A stretch of DNA of 27,590 nucleotides from Firmicutes bacterium UBA5449 (GTDB lineage: Bacteria > Bacillota > SHA-98 > UBA4971), in assembly GCA_002424305.1 (NCBI GenBank), contig DIQZ01000097.1, positions 1 through 27,590 on the forward strand. The letters are read 5' to 3'. The notes beneath the pieces were generated by a model that was not told the origin of the DNA, searched no databases, and saw only the letters and a program-made list of their open reading frames with translations. Of this stretch, positions 15,271 to 23,032 are shown in pieces (position 1 is the first letter of the stretch; each line of letters begins with the position of its first letter). The position numbers and the translations under genes were made by a program.

Positions 15271-16674
15271 ATGATTGTGATGACTGCAAAACAAAGAGAA
15301 TACGTTGAGAAGTTTAGAGGTAAGAAAGCTGCTGTCTTAGGAATAGGCATGAGTAATGCACCGGTAATTAAGTTCCTTGTTGAAGCCGGGGCTCATGTTG
15401 TTGCGTGCGACGTGAAGCGAGAAGAACAGTTAGGGGCTGCGTATCGTGACATAGCCGATTTGCCTGTTGAATTCAGACTCGGTGAAGGCTATCTTCAAGG
15501 GCTGGATACGTTTGATATGATTTTCCCAACCCCCGGGATGCCACTTGACTTACCTGAACTTGTACAGGCAAGGGAAAAAGGGGTTTGGCAGTCAAATGAA
15601 ATCGGGTTATTCCTGGATCTTTGTGATGCAATTGTTGTGGGGATAACAGGCAGCGATGGGAAGACTACCACAACTACACTGGTAGGTAAGTCTCTTGAGG
15701 CCGGTGGAAAGAAGGTTTTTATCGGTGGGAATATCGGTAAACCTCTTCTCTCCCAAGTCTTTGAAATCGCAGCTGACTCCGTTGTCGTCCTGGAACTTTC
15801 CAGTTTCCAATTACAACCCTTAAGAAAGAGTCCTCATGTGGGTGTAATTTTGAACCTTTCTCCTAACCATCTTGACCACCACAGGTCTATGGCGGAATAC
15901 GCTGAAGCAAAAGAAAATATCTTTAGATACCAAACTCCCAGGGATTATGCGGTCTTAAACTGGGATAATCCGTGGACACGTTCTATGGGTGACCGATGTC
16001 CCGGCGGACGTGTGTTTTTCTCAAGACATGAGCAAGTCCCACGTGGAGTATTCCTTAAGGGAGAGGAGATTATCATTGACATAAAGGGCGAGAGCAGAGC
16101 GGAGCTCAGTCTTGATGATATTCGGCTGCCCGGTGAGCACAATGTGGAAAACATTCTGGCTGTGTCGGCAGTTGTGGCGTTGTGCGGTGGTGACTTTGCA
16201 TGCCTTCGCGGTGTGGCTAAGGAGTTTGCCGGGGTAGAACATAGAATTCAATTTGTTGCAGAGAAGCAAGGCGTTAAGTTCTATGATGATTCCAGTGCTA
16301 CCACACCCAGTCGGTGTATTGCGGGAATCAAGTCTTCTGAAGCGCCCGTAGTCCTTATAGCAGGGGGCTCCAGTAAGAAGTTGTCTTTTGAAGAGCTTGG
16401 TGAAGTCATTGCAGAGAGAGTAAAATGTGCAGTGCTTGTGGGTCATACTGCCTCTGAAATTCAGGCTGCCATAAAAGAAGCAGAGACAAAGCTGGGGCGA
16501 AAGGTGAGAATTGTAATGGCTGAGGATTTCGAAGAAGCAGTTCATATGGCGTCTTCGGAAGCAGCCCCAGGTGATGCAGTGCTGCTGTCACCTGCATGTG
16601 CCAGCTTTGATTTTTTTAGGAACTATAAGGACAGAGGCGAAAGATTTAGAGACATTGTGCAAGATATGAAATGA
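15271..16674 (+). CDS. murD: UDP-N-acetylmuramoylalanine--D-glutamate ligase (MurD)
   Basis: Cytoplasmic ligase adding D-glutamate to UDP-MurNAc-L-Ala in peptidoglycan synthesis; 467 residues, normal length. The N-terminal Rossmann-like domain has VLGIGMSNAPVIKFL. The ATP-binding central domain has the P-loop GITGSDGKTT (124-133), GGNIGKPLL, ELSSFQL and NLSPNHLDHH. The C-terminal domain has LPGEHNVENILA, GVEHRIQFV, YDDSSATTPSRCIAGI and IAGGSSKK. The TxPSR form in place of the proteobacterial NPGA is usual in clostridial MurD. ATG 15271 is kept as start; AGGGG at 15263-15267 is very close to it, so GTG 15277 or ATG 15280 may be used. Unusually, the gene is not in a division/cell-wall cluster but is followed by folD. 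Confidence 0.95.
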   Translation: MIVMTAKQREYVEKFRGKKAAVLGIGMSNAPVIKFLVEAGAHVVACDVKREEQLGAAYRDIADLPVEFRLGEGYLQGLDTFDMIFPTPGMPLDLPELVQAREKGVWQSNEIGLFLDLCDAIVVGITGSDGKTTTTTLVGKSLEAGGKKVFIGGNIGKPLLSQVFEIAADSVVVLELSSFQLQPLRKSPHVGVILNLSPNHLDHHRSMAEYAEAKENIFRYQTPRDYAVLNWDNPWTRSMGDRCPGGRVFFSRHEQVPRGVFLKGEEIIIDIKGESRAELSLDDIRLPGEHNVENILAVSAVVALCGGDFACLRGVAKEFAGVEHRIQFVAEKQGVKFYDDSSATTPSRCIAGIKSSEAPVVLIAGGSSKKLSFEELGEVIAERVKCAVLVGHTASEIQAAIKEAETKLGRKVRIVMAEDFEEAVHMASSEAAPGDAVLLSPACASFDFFRNYKDRGERFRDIVQDMK

Positions 16675-16711
16675 TGTGGCAAGATCATCGATTTAGGGGA
16701 GGTTGTCAGAA

Positions 16712-17587
16712 ATGACTGCATCGATCATTGATGGAAGAGCTATAGCCAAGCAAGTTCGAATAGAGGTAGCCGGAGAAGTGGAGAAGTTTAAGGAATCTTG
16801 CGGTTATCCGCCCGGACTCGCCGTGATTATTGTCGGCGATGATCCTGCATCCCGTGTTTATGTGGGCAGCAAGAAGAGGATGTGTGAAAACCTTGGTATA
16901 CACTCAGAAGAATATGCTATGCCTGCTTCAATCGGTCAGGAAGAGCTTATTGCCACAATCAAGGAGTTAAACGAGAATCCGAAAATTCATGGAATTCTTG
17001 TGCAGTTGCCCATACCGGATCACCTGGATGAAGGCGAGGTGCTGGAGACCATAGATCCTCGTAAGGATGTAGACGGGTTCCATCCAATAAGCGTCGGAAA
17101 CTTTGTTGTCGGTAAGGAAGCCTTCGTGCCTTGCACGCCTATGGGAATCATGCGCTTGATAGAAGAGACAGGTATAGAGATTAAAGGTAAGCGTGCTGTG
17201 GTAGTGGGGCGCAGTAATATAGTAGGTAAGCCCATAGCTATGCTGCTCCTGGCCAGACACGCTACTGTGACTATTTGTCACTCTCGCACAGTGGACTTAC
17301 CCGGCGTGTGCAAAGAAGCAGACATTCTCGTGGCTGCAATCGGAAGGCCGGAGATGTTGGACGGAAGCTACATAAAGCCCGGTGCAGTAGTAATAGACGT
17401 TGGTGTAAACGAGATTGGCAGGACAGAAGACGGCAAGCGCAAGCTGGTTGGAGACGTTAAGTTCAACGAGGCAGTGGGAATTGCAGGCCATATCACACCT
17501 GTACCCGGCGGTGTAGGGCCTATGACCATTGCTATGCTCATGCGCAACACAATGGACGCAGCATGGAGGGCAGCGCGCAAGTCGTGA
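16712..17587 (+). CDS. folD: Methylenetetrahydrofolate dehydrogenase/cyclohydrolase FolD
   Basis: Bifunctional cytoplasmic enzyme interconverting 5,10-methylene-, methenyl- and 10-formyl-tetrahydrofolate with NADP. The 291-residue protein has all family signatures: Y50 and K54 in VYVGSKKRMCENLGI (catalytic), GILVQLPIPDHLDE, KDVDGFHPISVG, PCTPMGIMRLIEE, VVVGRSNIVGKPIAMLL and TPVPGGVGPMTIAML. ATG 16712 is the start because the AGGGGAGG box at 16695-16702 is then 9 nt away; a TTG at 16703 would directly abut the box. It lies 37 nt after murD and may be co-transcribed with it. A hairpin with a T-rich tail lies about 110 nt downstream. Confidence 0.97.
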   Translation: MTASIIDGRAIAKQVRIEVAGEVEKFKESCGYPPGLAVIIVGDDPASRVYVGSKKRMCENLGIHSEEYAMPASIGQEELIATIKELNENPKIHGILVQLPIPDHLDEGEVLETIDPRKDVDGFHPISVGNFVVGKEAFVPCTPMGIMRLIEETGIEIKGKRAVVVGRSNIVGKPIAMLLLARHATVTICHSRTVDLPGVCKEADILVAAIGRPEMLDGSYIKPGAVVIDVGVNEIGRTEDGKRKLVGDVKFNEAVGIAGHITPVPGGVGPMTIAMLMRNTMDAAWRAARKS

Positions 17588-17694
17588 CATAATACATAAC
17601 TCGGCAATTTTTGCGCACATGCCTACCGGAAACGGTGTTTGAACACACAAGGTTAGGCTTAGAAAACAAGGATTGAGTGTAGTGAAATCTGTTG

Positions 17695-17730
17695 CGGCAG
17701 CTTGTTAAGCTGCCGTTAGGCTTTTATTTA
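17695..17730 (+). terminator. Probable intrinsic terminator after folD
   Basis: CGGCAGCTT (17695-17703) pairs perfectly with AAGCTGCCG (17707-17715) around a 3-nt loop. The T-rich tail CTTTTATTTA starts six bases after the stem, farther than ideal. It lies between folD and the sigma-54-type promoter of the flagellar cluster, a sensible place to insulate the two units. Confidence 0.6.
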
Positions 17731-17758
17731 GGGTCTAAAGCGGGGAGTTTGACATAAC

Positions 17759-17775
17759 TGGCATGGTAATTGCTT
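17759..17775 (+). promoter_or_regulatory. Sigma-54-type (-24/-12) promoter upstream of flgF
   Basis: TGGCATG (17759-17765), four bases, then TTGCTT (17770-17775) matches the sigma-54 consensus TGGCACG-N4-TTGC(A/T), with one mismatch (C to T in CAC). The invariant GG (17760-17761) and GC (17772-17773) are separated by the required 10 nt. Transcription would start near 17785, about 87 nt before the flgF start. It is the only good match I found at a gene start in this window. Confidence 0.72.
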
Positions 17776-17871
17776 GATATATATATGGATTAGTGTACCG
17801 GGTTCTTGCTGTGTGTCGAGTACACTTAATGATGACATGTAATGAAAGAGTGCGAGTGGGGAGGTGAAACA

Positions 17872-18591
17872 TTGGTTCATAGTTTATATGCCGCAACTTC
17901 AGGCATGGTAGCAGGTCTCCTGGGACATGACGTGATTGCCGGGAATCTGGCTAATGTTGATACGCCGGGATACAAGAGGGATATAGCTATTACCGGTTCC
18001 TTTCGGCAAGAGATGGTCAGACGCCTTGGTACGTATGGACATGGAAATGTGGTTTCTACCAATCCAATAGGCTCACTTGGGTACGGGGCGTATGTCGATA
18101 GCGTAGGTTCAGACCATAGTCAGGGACCGCTCATTGAGACCGAAGGCGCGCTTGACCTCGCTATTGAAGGAGACGGATATTTTCTGATAAGAGACTCTTC
18201 CGGAGACTCATATACACGTAACGGAGCTTTTCAATTGTCGCCTTCAGGCACACTTACGACCATGAGTGATATGCCGGTTATGGGGATGTCCGGGCCCGTA
18301 GTCATACCGCCTGAAGCCGGCAAAGTTGAGATCTCCTTAGACGGGACTGTGCTTGTGGATGGTGCGGTGCATGATAAGTTGAGGATTGTGTCTCTTAGCA
18401 ACCCATCCCTTGCAGCAGCAGAATCATTCACTGTTCGTCAAGGGTTTCTCGAGATGTCTAATGTGGATTCCATATCAGAAATGGTGCGAATGATATCAGG
18501 CATGCGAACGTATGAGGCATGTCAGAAGATGATCTGGGCGATAGACCAGACGCTGGATAAAACCGTAAATGATGTAGGGAGAGTTGTTTGA
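17872..18591 (+). CDS. flgF: Flagellar basal-body rod protein FlgF (FlgF/FlhO-type)
   Basis: A rod protein of 239 residues exported by the flagellar type III system. The N-terminus has SLYAATSGMVAG and NLANVDTPGYKRD, the shared rod/hook signature. Central LDLAIEGDGYFLI and TRNGAF, and C-terminal GFLEMSNVDSISEMVRMISGMRTYEACQKM, fit the FlgF/FlgG family. The shorter length relative to the second paralogue and the gene order suggest FlgF (FlhO in Bacillus naming). The start is TTG 17872, 7 nt after GGGGAGG; an in-frame ATG at 17842 has no good ribosome binding site. It heads the flagellar cluster and follows a sigma-54-type promoter. Confidence 0.88.
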   Translation: MVHSLYAATSGMVAGLLGHDVIAGNLANVDTPGYKRDIAITGSFRQEMVRRLGTYGHGNVVSTNPIGSLGYGAYVDSVGSDHSQGPLIETEGALDLAIEGDGYFLIRDSSGDSYTRNGAFQLSPSGTLTTMSDMPVMGMSGPVVIPPEAGKVEISLDGTVLVDGAVHDKLRIVSLSNPSLAAAESFTVRQGFLEMSNVDSISEMVRMISGMRTYEACQKMIWAIDQTLDKTVNDVGRVV

Positions 18592-18603
18592 GTTAAGCAA
18601 AAG

Positions 18604-18740
18604 GCCGGACCGCTGTAGCGGAGGCTGCAAGTTGCTGAACGATTGAGGCAACTTAGACGCCAATTTACTATCTTGATTTCAGGATGACTCTCCAAGAAGT
18701 GCAAGGCTATTGCCTGCCAAAGTTTGAGTCATCCTTGTTC
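18604..18740 (+). other. Structured flgF-flgG spacer with three inverted repeats
   Basis: The 186-nt spacer is the longest in the flagellar cluster and contains three hairpins. First: GCC(18604-18606)/GGC with CCGCT/AGCGG inside (18610-18621). Second: AAGTTGC (18629-18635) with GCAACTT (18648-18654). Third: AGGATGACTC (18681-18690) with GAGTCATCCT (18726-18735), whose 35-nt loop holds a small AGGC-TATT-GCCT hairpin, followed by TTGTTCTTTT. The last could act as an attenuator or partial terminator. It matches no RNA family I recognise. Confidence 0.5.
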
Positions 18741-18777
18741 TTTTAAGAGACCACTTCCGACTGGATGGTGATAGAAA

Positions 18778-19566
18778 ATGATGAGAGCATTATGGAGCGC
18801 AGCCACAGGTATGCTGGCAAAACAGTTGAATATGGATGTTATCGCCAATAACCTGGCGAACCTCAACACATATGGTTTCAAAAGGAGTAGAGTCGACTTT
18901 CAGGATCTCATGTATCAAAACCTTCGTATGACAGGGTCTACCGTGGCTGAAGGTGCCAAGGTGCCTGCAGGTATTGAGGTGGGACTTGGCACAAGACCTG
19001 CATCAATTCAGCGCGTGTTTTCCCAGGGCGACTTCATTCAAACTGAAGGCACTCTTGACCTGGTTATTGAAGGGGACGGCTTTTTCCAGGTGTTGATGCC
19101 TGACGGAACTGTCGCATATACAAGGGACGGCGCATTCAAAAGGGACAGTGAGGGAAGGATGGTTACCTCTGACGGTTTTCCCATGGAACCTGAGATTTTC
19201 ATTCCTGCTGAGGCAGTGGATTTATCTATCGGAACAGACGGAACTGTATCAGTACTTCTTGCAGGAGACAGTGATCCTCAGGAGATAGGAAAGGTTGAAC
19301 TTGCGAAATTTGTTAATCCGGCGGGTCTATCCGCAATAGGAAGAAACCTGTACTTTGCTACCGCAGCTTCAGGCCAGCCTGTGATGGGGACACCAGGCCT
19401 TGAAGGTTTTGGGACTATATCTCAAGGCTTTTTGGAGATGTCCAACGTTAAAGTGGTAGAAGAGATGGTGAACATGATTATCGCACAGCGCGCATATGAA
19501 GTGAATTCTAAAGCGATCCAGACTTCAGATGACATGTTAGCCATTGCAAACAATCTCAAGAGATGA
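18778..19566 (+). CDS. flgG: Flagellar distal rod protein FlgG
   Basis: 262 residues, the usual FlgG length. The N-terminal rod signature (ALWSAATGMLAKQLNMDVIA, then NLANLNTYGFKRSRVDFQDL) is strong. The middle has TEGTLDLVIEGDGFFQV and YTRDGAFKRD, and the C-terminus GFLEMSNVKVVEEMVNMI with QRAYEVNSKAIQTSDDML is almost diagnostic for FlgG. It forms the distal rod that passes through the P- and L-rings encoded downstream. Start ATG 18778 follows GGATGGTGA. It lies 16 nt before flgA and belongs to the same transcription unit. Confidence 0.96.
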   Translation: MMRALWSAATGMLAKQLNMDVIANNLANLNTYGFKRSRVDFQDLMYQNLRMTGSTVAEGAKVPAGIEVGLGTRPASIQRVFSQGDFIQTEGTLDLVIEGDGFFQVLMPDGTVAYTRDGAFKRDSEGRMVTSDGFPMEPEIFIPAEAVDLSIGTDGTVSVLLAGDSDPQEIGKVELAKFVNPAGLSAIGRNLYFATAASGQPVMGTPGLEGFGTISQGFLEMSNVKVVEEMVNMIIAQRAYEVNSKAIQTSDDMLAIANNLKR

Positions 19567-19582
19567 GTGTGAGTGATCCGGT

Positions 19583-20581
19583 ATGCTACGAATTAGTAAG
19601 GTCATTTTCTTGATTCTTATCATACTTGTACCTGCGCCTGCAGCTATAGCAGAAGGGCTACAAGATGAAATCGCCGTTTCCGAACCCGGGGCGAGCATAT
19701 CAATTAAGAGTCCTGTGGAGATTGGAAAACCCGTCATAAGCCTTGGGGATATTGCAACATTCAGCGGGATATCCGAAGATGTAGTAGAGGGCCTGTTCGA
19801 TATTGAAGTCGGAAAGGCGCCTCCGCCGGGACAAACCAGGACTTTGAGTCTTGCAATAGTGAGAATCAGACTAAGGCAGGCAGGCTATGAACCTGATAAG
19901 GTTACTATTTCAGGCCCGGTTACTATCGTGGTAAGCACACGATCTGCTGTAGTGACTTGTGATGAGATTGTCCGGGCGGTGGAGCATTATGTCAAGGCGA
20001 ATATGCCGTGGAATCCTAAGGAAGTCACAATTAGCGTATCTCCGGGGCAGGATAGGATATCGGTTCCTGACGGCGACATCTCAGTTATGGTAGAGCCTTT
20101 GTCTACCACTAAGCTTCTGGGGACTACCAGTGTGAAAGTACTGCTCTTGGTTGACGGTGAGGTTGCTAAGGCTTTCCATGTGAGGGTGAGGATAGACGTA
20201 GCGAAACAGGTAGTCGTTGCGACGAGAACTATCCAAAGGCATGAAATCATATCCCCGGATGATCTGACCCTTGAGGTTTATGATCTCACCGGTGTTCCTT
20301 CTGATGTGGTATTTGATCCTTTGCTTGTTGTCGGTATGGGGGCAAAAAATACAATACAGGCAACAAGGCCTGTCGTTCTCAGTAATATCCAATGTCCGCC
20401 TGTGGTTCTCAAGGGTGACTTGGTGACGCTGGAGGCAGTATCAGGTGGTGTTGTGGTATCCATTCCCGGTGAAGCCCTTGAAGCAGGGGCTTGTGGAGAG
20501 CTTATTCGAGTTAGGAATACATCATCCGGTGCAATTGTCAGGGCCAGGGTGATTGACTCTCAACGTGTTCAGGGGATTTGA
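19583..20581 (+). CDS. flgA: Flagellar P-ring assembly chaperone FlgA
   Basis: 332 residues with a clear signal peptide (hydrophobic to about residue 20, cleavage after AIA near 23). The C-terminal half contains the SAF/chaperone domain: VVVATRTIQRHEIISPDDL, then RPVVLSNIQCPP and GDLVTLEAVSGGVVVSIPGEAL, and the ending with IRVRNTSSGAIVRARVID is typical for FlgA. FlgA assists assembly of the FlgI ring in the periplasm, so it is only expected in cells with an outer membrane. Gene order flgG-flgA-flgH-flgI supports the call. Confidence 0.92.
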   Translation: MLRISKVIFLILIILVPAPAAIAEGLQDEIAVSEPGASISIKSPVEIGKPVISLGDIATFSGISEDVVEGLFDIEVGKAPPPGQTRTLSLAIVRIRLRQAGYEPDKVTISGPVTIVVSTRSAVVTCDEIVRAVEHYVKANMPWNPKEVTISVSPGQDRISVPDGDISVMVEPLSTTKLLGTTSVKVLLLVDGEVAKAFHVRVRIDVAKQVVVATRTIQRHEIISPDDLTLEVYDLTGVPSDVVFDPLLVVGMGAKNTIQATRPVVLSNIQCPPVVLKGDLVTLEAVSGGVVVSIPGEALEAGACGELIRVRNTSSGAIVRARVIDSQRVQGI

Positions 20582-20616
20582 AATCGTATCTACTTGCTGT
20601 TATTGGGGGTGGGACA

Positions 20617-21237
20617 GTGCCTCGTAAGATATTCTTAGCTGCGGTTTTGTGTATGGTAGTCACCTTACCGGCTTGTATTTGGGTGCCGGGATCTAGAGTT
20701 GAAGGATCCGATAACTCCCTTTGGAGACCTGATTCAAATTCGTTTTTTGTCGATCATAAGGCCGGAAGAGAAGGGGATCTCATAACCGTTCTTATAATAG
20801 AACGGGCGTACGCCAGTCATAAAGCTCAGACCGGAGCAGGTAAGGGGACAGGTGTGACTGTTGCTGAAGGATCAGGGTTGTTATCGTTTTTGCCTGCGGT
20901 TGGAGTTAACGCGAAGACGAATTTCAAAGGACAGGACTCCACATCCCGCTCAGGTGATTTGGTGGCGAAGATGACTGCACGGGTTGTTGAAGTGCTGCCT
21001 GACGGCACACTGAGGATAGAAGGCGCCCAAGGCCTCGTAATCAATAATGAAAAGCAGAATATCATCATATCAGGCTTGGTTAGGCCGGAAGACATAAAAG
21101 CTGATAATACAGTTTTATCCACCCATGTGGGATGTGCTGAAATAAGATATGAAGGCGTGTTAGATGCCCAGCAAAAAACAGGGTTGCTCGGTTTCTTGCA
21201 AAAATTTTTTGCCGGGGTAATTAACTTTCTTTTTTGA
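20617..21237 (+). CDS. flgH: Flagellar L-ring lipoprotein FlgH
   Basis: A lipoprotein of 206 residues that forms the outer-membrane ring. The signal peptide ends in a lipobox LPAC with the lipidated cysteine at residue 20. The body has SLWRPDSNSFFVDHKAGREGDLITVLI, DSTSRSGDLVAKMTARVVEVLPDGTL, EGAQGLVINNEKQNIIISGLVRPEDI and a late IRYEG motif, all family hallmarks. I choose GTG 20617 because GGGGGTGGG lies just upstream and the signal peptide then has normal length; a TTG at 20578, overlapping the flgA stop, would add 13 odd residues. Presence of FlgH is strong evidence for an outer membrane. Confidence 0.93.
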   Translation: MPRKIFLAAVLCMVVTLPACIWVPGSRVEGSDNSLWRPDSNSFFVDHKAGREGDLITVLIIERAYASHKAQTGAGKGTGVTVAEGSGLLSFLPAVGVNAKTNFKGQDSTSRSGDLVAKMTARVVEVLPDGTLRIEGAQGLVINNEKQNIIISGLVRPEDIKADNTVLSTHVGCAEIRYEGVLDAQQKTGLLGFLQKFFAGVINFLF

Positions 21238-21278
21238 TGTGTCAGTCAGTGCCGAGGCAAGTTCAAGGAGGGTGGCGC

Positions 21279-22331
21279 ATGAGATTCAATAAAGTAGCGT
21301 TCGTAACTTTTGCCCTTTGCAGCTTGATTTTTGGGGTTACCTTGGGCGTGCTAGCTCAATCAAGGATAAAGGATATAGCCGGCGTAGAAGGAGTCAGAGA
21401 AAACGATCTTATAGGCTATGGTCTGGTAGTAGGGCTGAAAGGTACAGGAGACTCTGCCGGTGCTATGTTTACAGTGCAGTCTGTAGCGAATATGCTTATG
21501 CGCTTTGGAATTACAGTCTCTCCGGACCAGTTTCGCGTAAGGAATGTTGCTGCAGTAATGGTTACAGCAAAGCTGCCTGCTTTCGCTCGTGTGGGAGACA
21601 GTCTTGATGTGGCTGTGTCGTCTGTAGGCGATGCACGAAGTATTGAAGGAGGAACTTTGCTTATGACTCCGCTTTATGGCCCGGATGAAAACCTGTATGC
21701 TGCTGCGCAGGGTCACATCTCTCTTGGAGGAGGCGGTGGGACCGGGCGAGTAAGAGTTCACCCTACAGTTGCCCGAATTCCGGGAGGCGCCACTGTAGAA
21801 CAGGCTCTCAGTAGTTCCGATTTCGGTATACAAAAGGATAGACTTGTTCTTACCCTGAGAGATGCGGATTTCCTTACTGCGGATAGGATGGCCAAGGCCA
21901 TATGTGAGCGGTTCGGGGAAGGATCTGCCATAGCCCAAGACGCAGGGGCTGTCAGTGTAAGGATTCCTCGTGATTACTCCGGCAATGTTGTAGGATTTAT
22001 TGCCCTAATAGAAGAGATTCCGGTAACTGCGGATGCTCCTGCGAAGGTGGTTTTCAACGAAAGGACAGGAACAGTAGTTATCGGCGGAAATGCCAGAGTT
22101 CTCCCGGCTGTGGTTTCCCACAGTAATCTCAGGGTTCAGGTCATAGAAGGGTCGCCAGACAGTGTAGCAATTGCTCCGGATGAGGCTGTGGTTCCGGTTT
22201 CAGCCACAGATACAGTGGATGATCTGGTAGCTGCACTAAATTCTATAGGCGCGACACCCCATGACATTATCGCAATTCTGCAAGCCCTTAGGGCATGCGG
22301 AGCCTTAATGGCTGAAATCGAGGTGCTTTAA
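21279..22331 (+). CDS. flgI: Flagellar P-ring protein FlgI
   Basis: 351 residues with a signal peptide (about 26 residues, ending GVLAQ). FlgI builds the periplasmic ring around the rod. Motifs include RIKDIAGVEGVRENDLIGYG, GLKGTGDS, NVAAVMVTAKLPAFA, GDSLDVAVSSVGDARSIEGG, TPLYGPDENLYAAAQG and the C-terminal VDDLVAALNSIGATPHDIIA with LRACGALMAEIEVL, all very typical. ATG 21279 follows an excellent AAGGAGGGTGG box, so the longer frame from 21234 overlapping flgH is not the start. It ends 1 nt before the flgJ start. Confidence 0.97.
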   Translation: MRFNKVAFVTFALCSLIFGVTLGVLAQSRIKDIAGVEGVRENDLIGYGLVVGLKGTGDSAGAMFTVQSVANMLMRFGITVSPDQFRVRNVAAVMVTAKLPAFARVGDSLDVAVSSVGDARSIEGGTLLMTPLYGPDENLYAAAQGHISLGGGGGTGRVRVHPTVARIPGGATVEQALSSSDFGIQKDRLVLTLRDADFLTADRMAKAICERFGEGSAIAQDAGAVSVRIPRDYSGNVVGFIALIEEIPVTADAPAKVVFNERTGTVVIGGNARVLPAVVSHSNLRVQVIEGSPDSVAIAPDEAVVPVSATDTVDDLVAALNSIGATPHDIIAILQALRACGALMAEIEVL

Positions 22332-22332
22332 G

Positions 22333-22644
22333 GTGAATATCCTTGTGAGATGCGGAGAGGGTGTGCCCGGAGCGTACAACCCTAATAAGTTACATTCCCA
22401 AAATGATGCTGCGCTGAAGAAGGCGTGTTGTGAATTTGAAGCAATATTAATCGAGTCAATCATGAAGGCCATGCGTAAAACTGTGCCAAGAGATGGGTTA
22501 TTTAGCGGTGGCTTTGGCGAGGAAGTGTTTCAGGAGTTGTTCGATCAAGAGATTGCAGGTGAAATGGCTCGATGTGGAAGGTTGGGTATAGCAGACACGT
22601 TATATAATCAGTTGAATGCGAAAAAAGTGTATCTCCGGGGCTAA
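22333..22644 (+). CDS. flgJ: Flagellar rod-binding protein (FlgJ N-terminal domain)
   Basis: 103 residues, corresponding only to the rod-binding domain of FlgJ (Salmonella FlgJ has an extra peptidoglycan hydrolase domain). Motifs are KKACCEFEAILIESIMKAMRKT, FGEEVFQELFDQEIAGEMAR and GLGIA-like GRLGIADTLYNQL. It scaffolds rod assembly, and the muramidase must be supplied elsewhere. The GTG at 22333 lies 1 nt after the flgI stop, with GAGGTG in the end of flgI as ribosome binding site. Its TAA stop overlaps the -35 of a sigma-28-type promoter. Confidence 0.9.
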   Translation: MNILVRCGEGVPGAYNPNKLHSQNDAALKKACCEFEAILIESIMKAMRKTVPRDGLFSGGFGEEVFQELFDQEIAGEMARCGRLGIADTLYNQLNAKKVYLRG

Positions 22645-22669
22645 ATCAGAGAGCGTGGTTTGCCGATAA
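22642..22669 (+). promoter_or_regulatory. Sigma-28 (FliA/SigD)-type promoter before flgM
   Basis: TAAA at 22642-22645 (overlapping the flgJ stop) is followed after 16 nt by GCCGATAA at 22662-22669, a perfect match to the enterobacterial -10. Spacing is within the 14-16 nt range of Bacillus SigD promoters. Transcription would start near 22677, 34 nt upstream of the chosen flgM start. In both Salmonella and Bacillus, flgM is known to have such a promoter. Confidence 0.75.
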
Positions 22670-22710
22670 GGATAAGGAGAAGAAGTCATACTCCAAGAGA
22701 GGTGCGTATC

Positions 22711-23013
22711 GTGAGAATTGACAACGAAGGTATGCGAAGGGTTCTCAACAGATACATACAGCAGCAATGCGAAATGGCACGTGTCAAAGATTCTCGTGAT
22801 GACAAGAGCTGCGCCAAGAAGTCTGAGGAAGAAACTCAGTCTGACAGAGTCACCTTATCGGACCAGGCTCTCCAGCTTCGACAGGCTCTAAAAGAACTTG
22901 AAGCAGCTGCAGAGGCTCGTCAAGAGAAAGTAGAAAGTATTCGAAAGGATTTGGAATCAGGTAGGTATGAAGTGACAGGGGCAATGGTAGCTAAGAAACT
23001 ACTTAAACCTTAG
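22711..23013 (+). CDS. flgM: Anti-sigma-28 factor FlgM
   Basis: A 100-residue protein that would hold sigma-28 (FliA/SigD) inactive until the hook-basal body is complete and FlgM is secreted. The C-terminal sigma-binding half contains DRVTLSDQALQLRQAL, EKVESIRKDLESGRYEV and MVAKKLL, the standard FlgM pattern. I use GTG 22711, 8 nt after AGAGAGGTG. A longer frame from TTG 22660 would start upstream of the predicted transcription start of the sigma-28-type promoter. It lies 19 nt before flgN. Confidence 0.9.
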   Translation: MRIDNEGMRRVLNRYIQQQCEMARVKDSRDDKSCAKKSEEETQSDRVTLSDQALQLRQALKELEAAAEARQEKVESIRKDLESGRYEVTGAMVAKKLLKP

Positions 23014-23032
23014 CGTATGGAGTGTACGTACA

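Noticed and set aside
17749..17781. TTGACA at 17749 as a sigma-70 promoter for flgF.
   Set aside because: No good -10 lies at 16-18 nt; the nearest candidates are 19 nt or more away. The sigma-54 element immediately after it matches much better.
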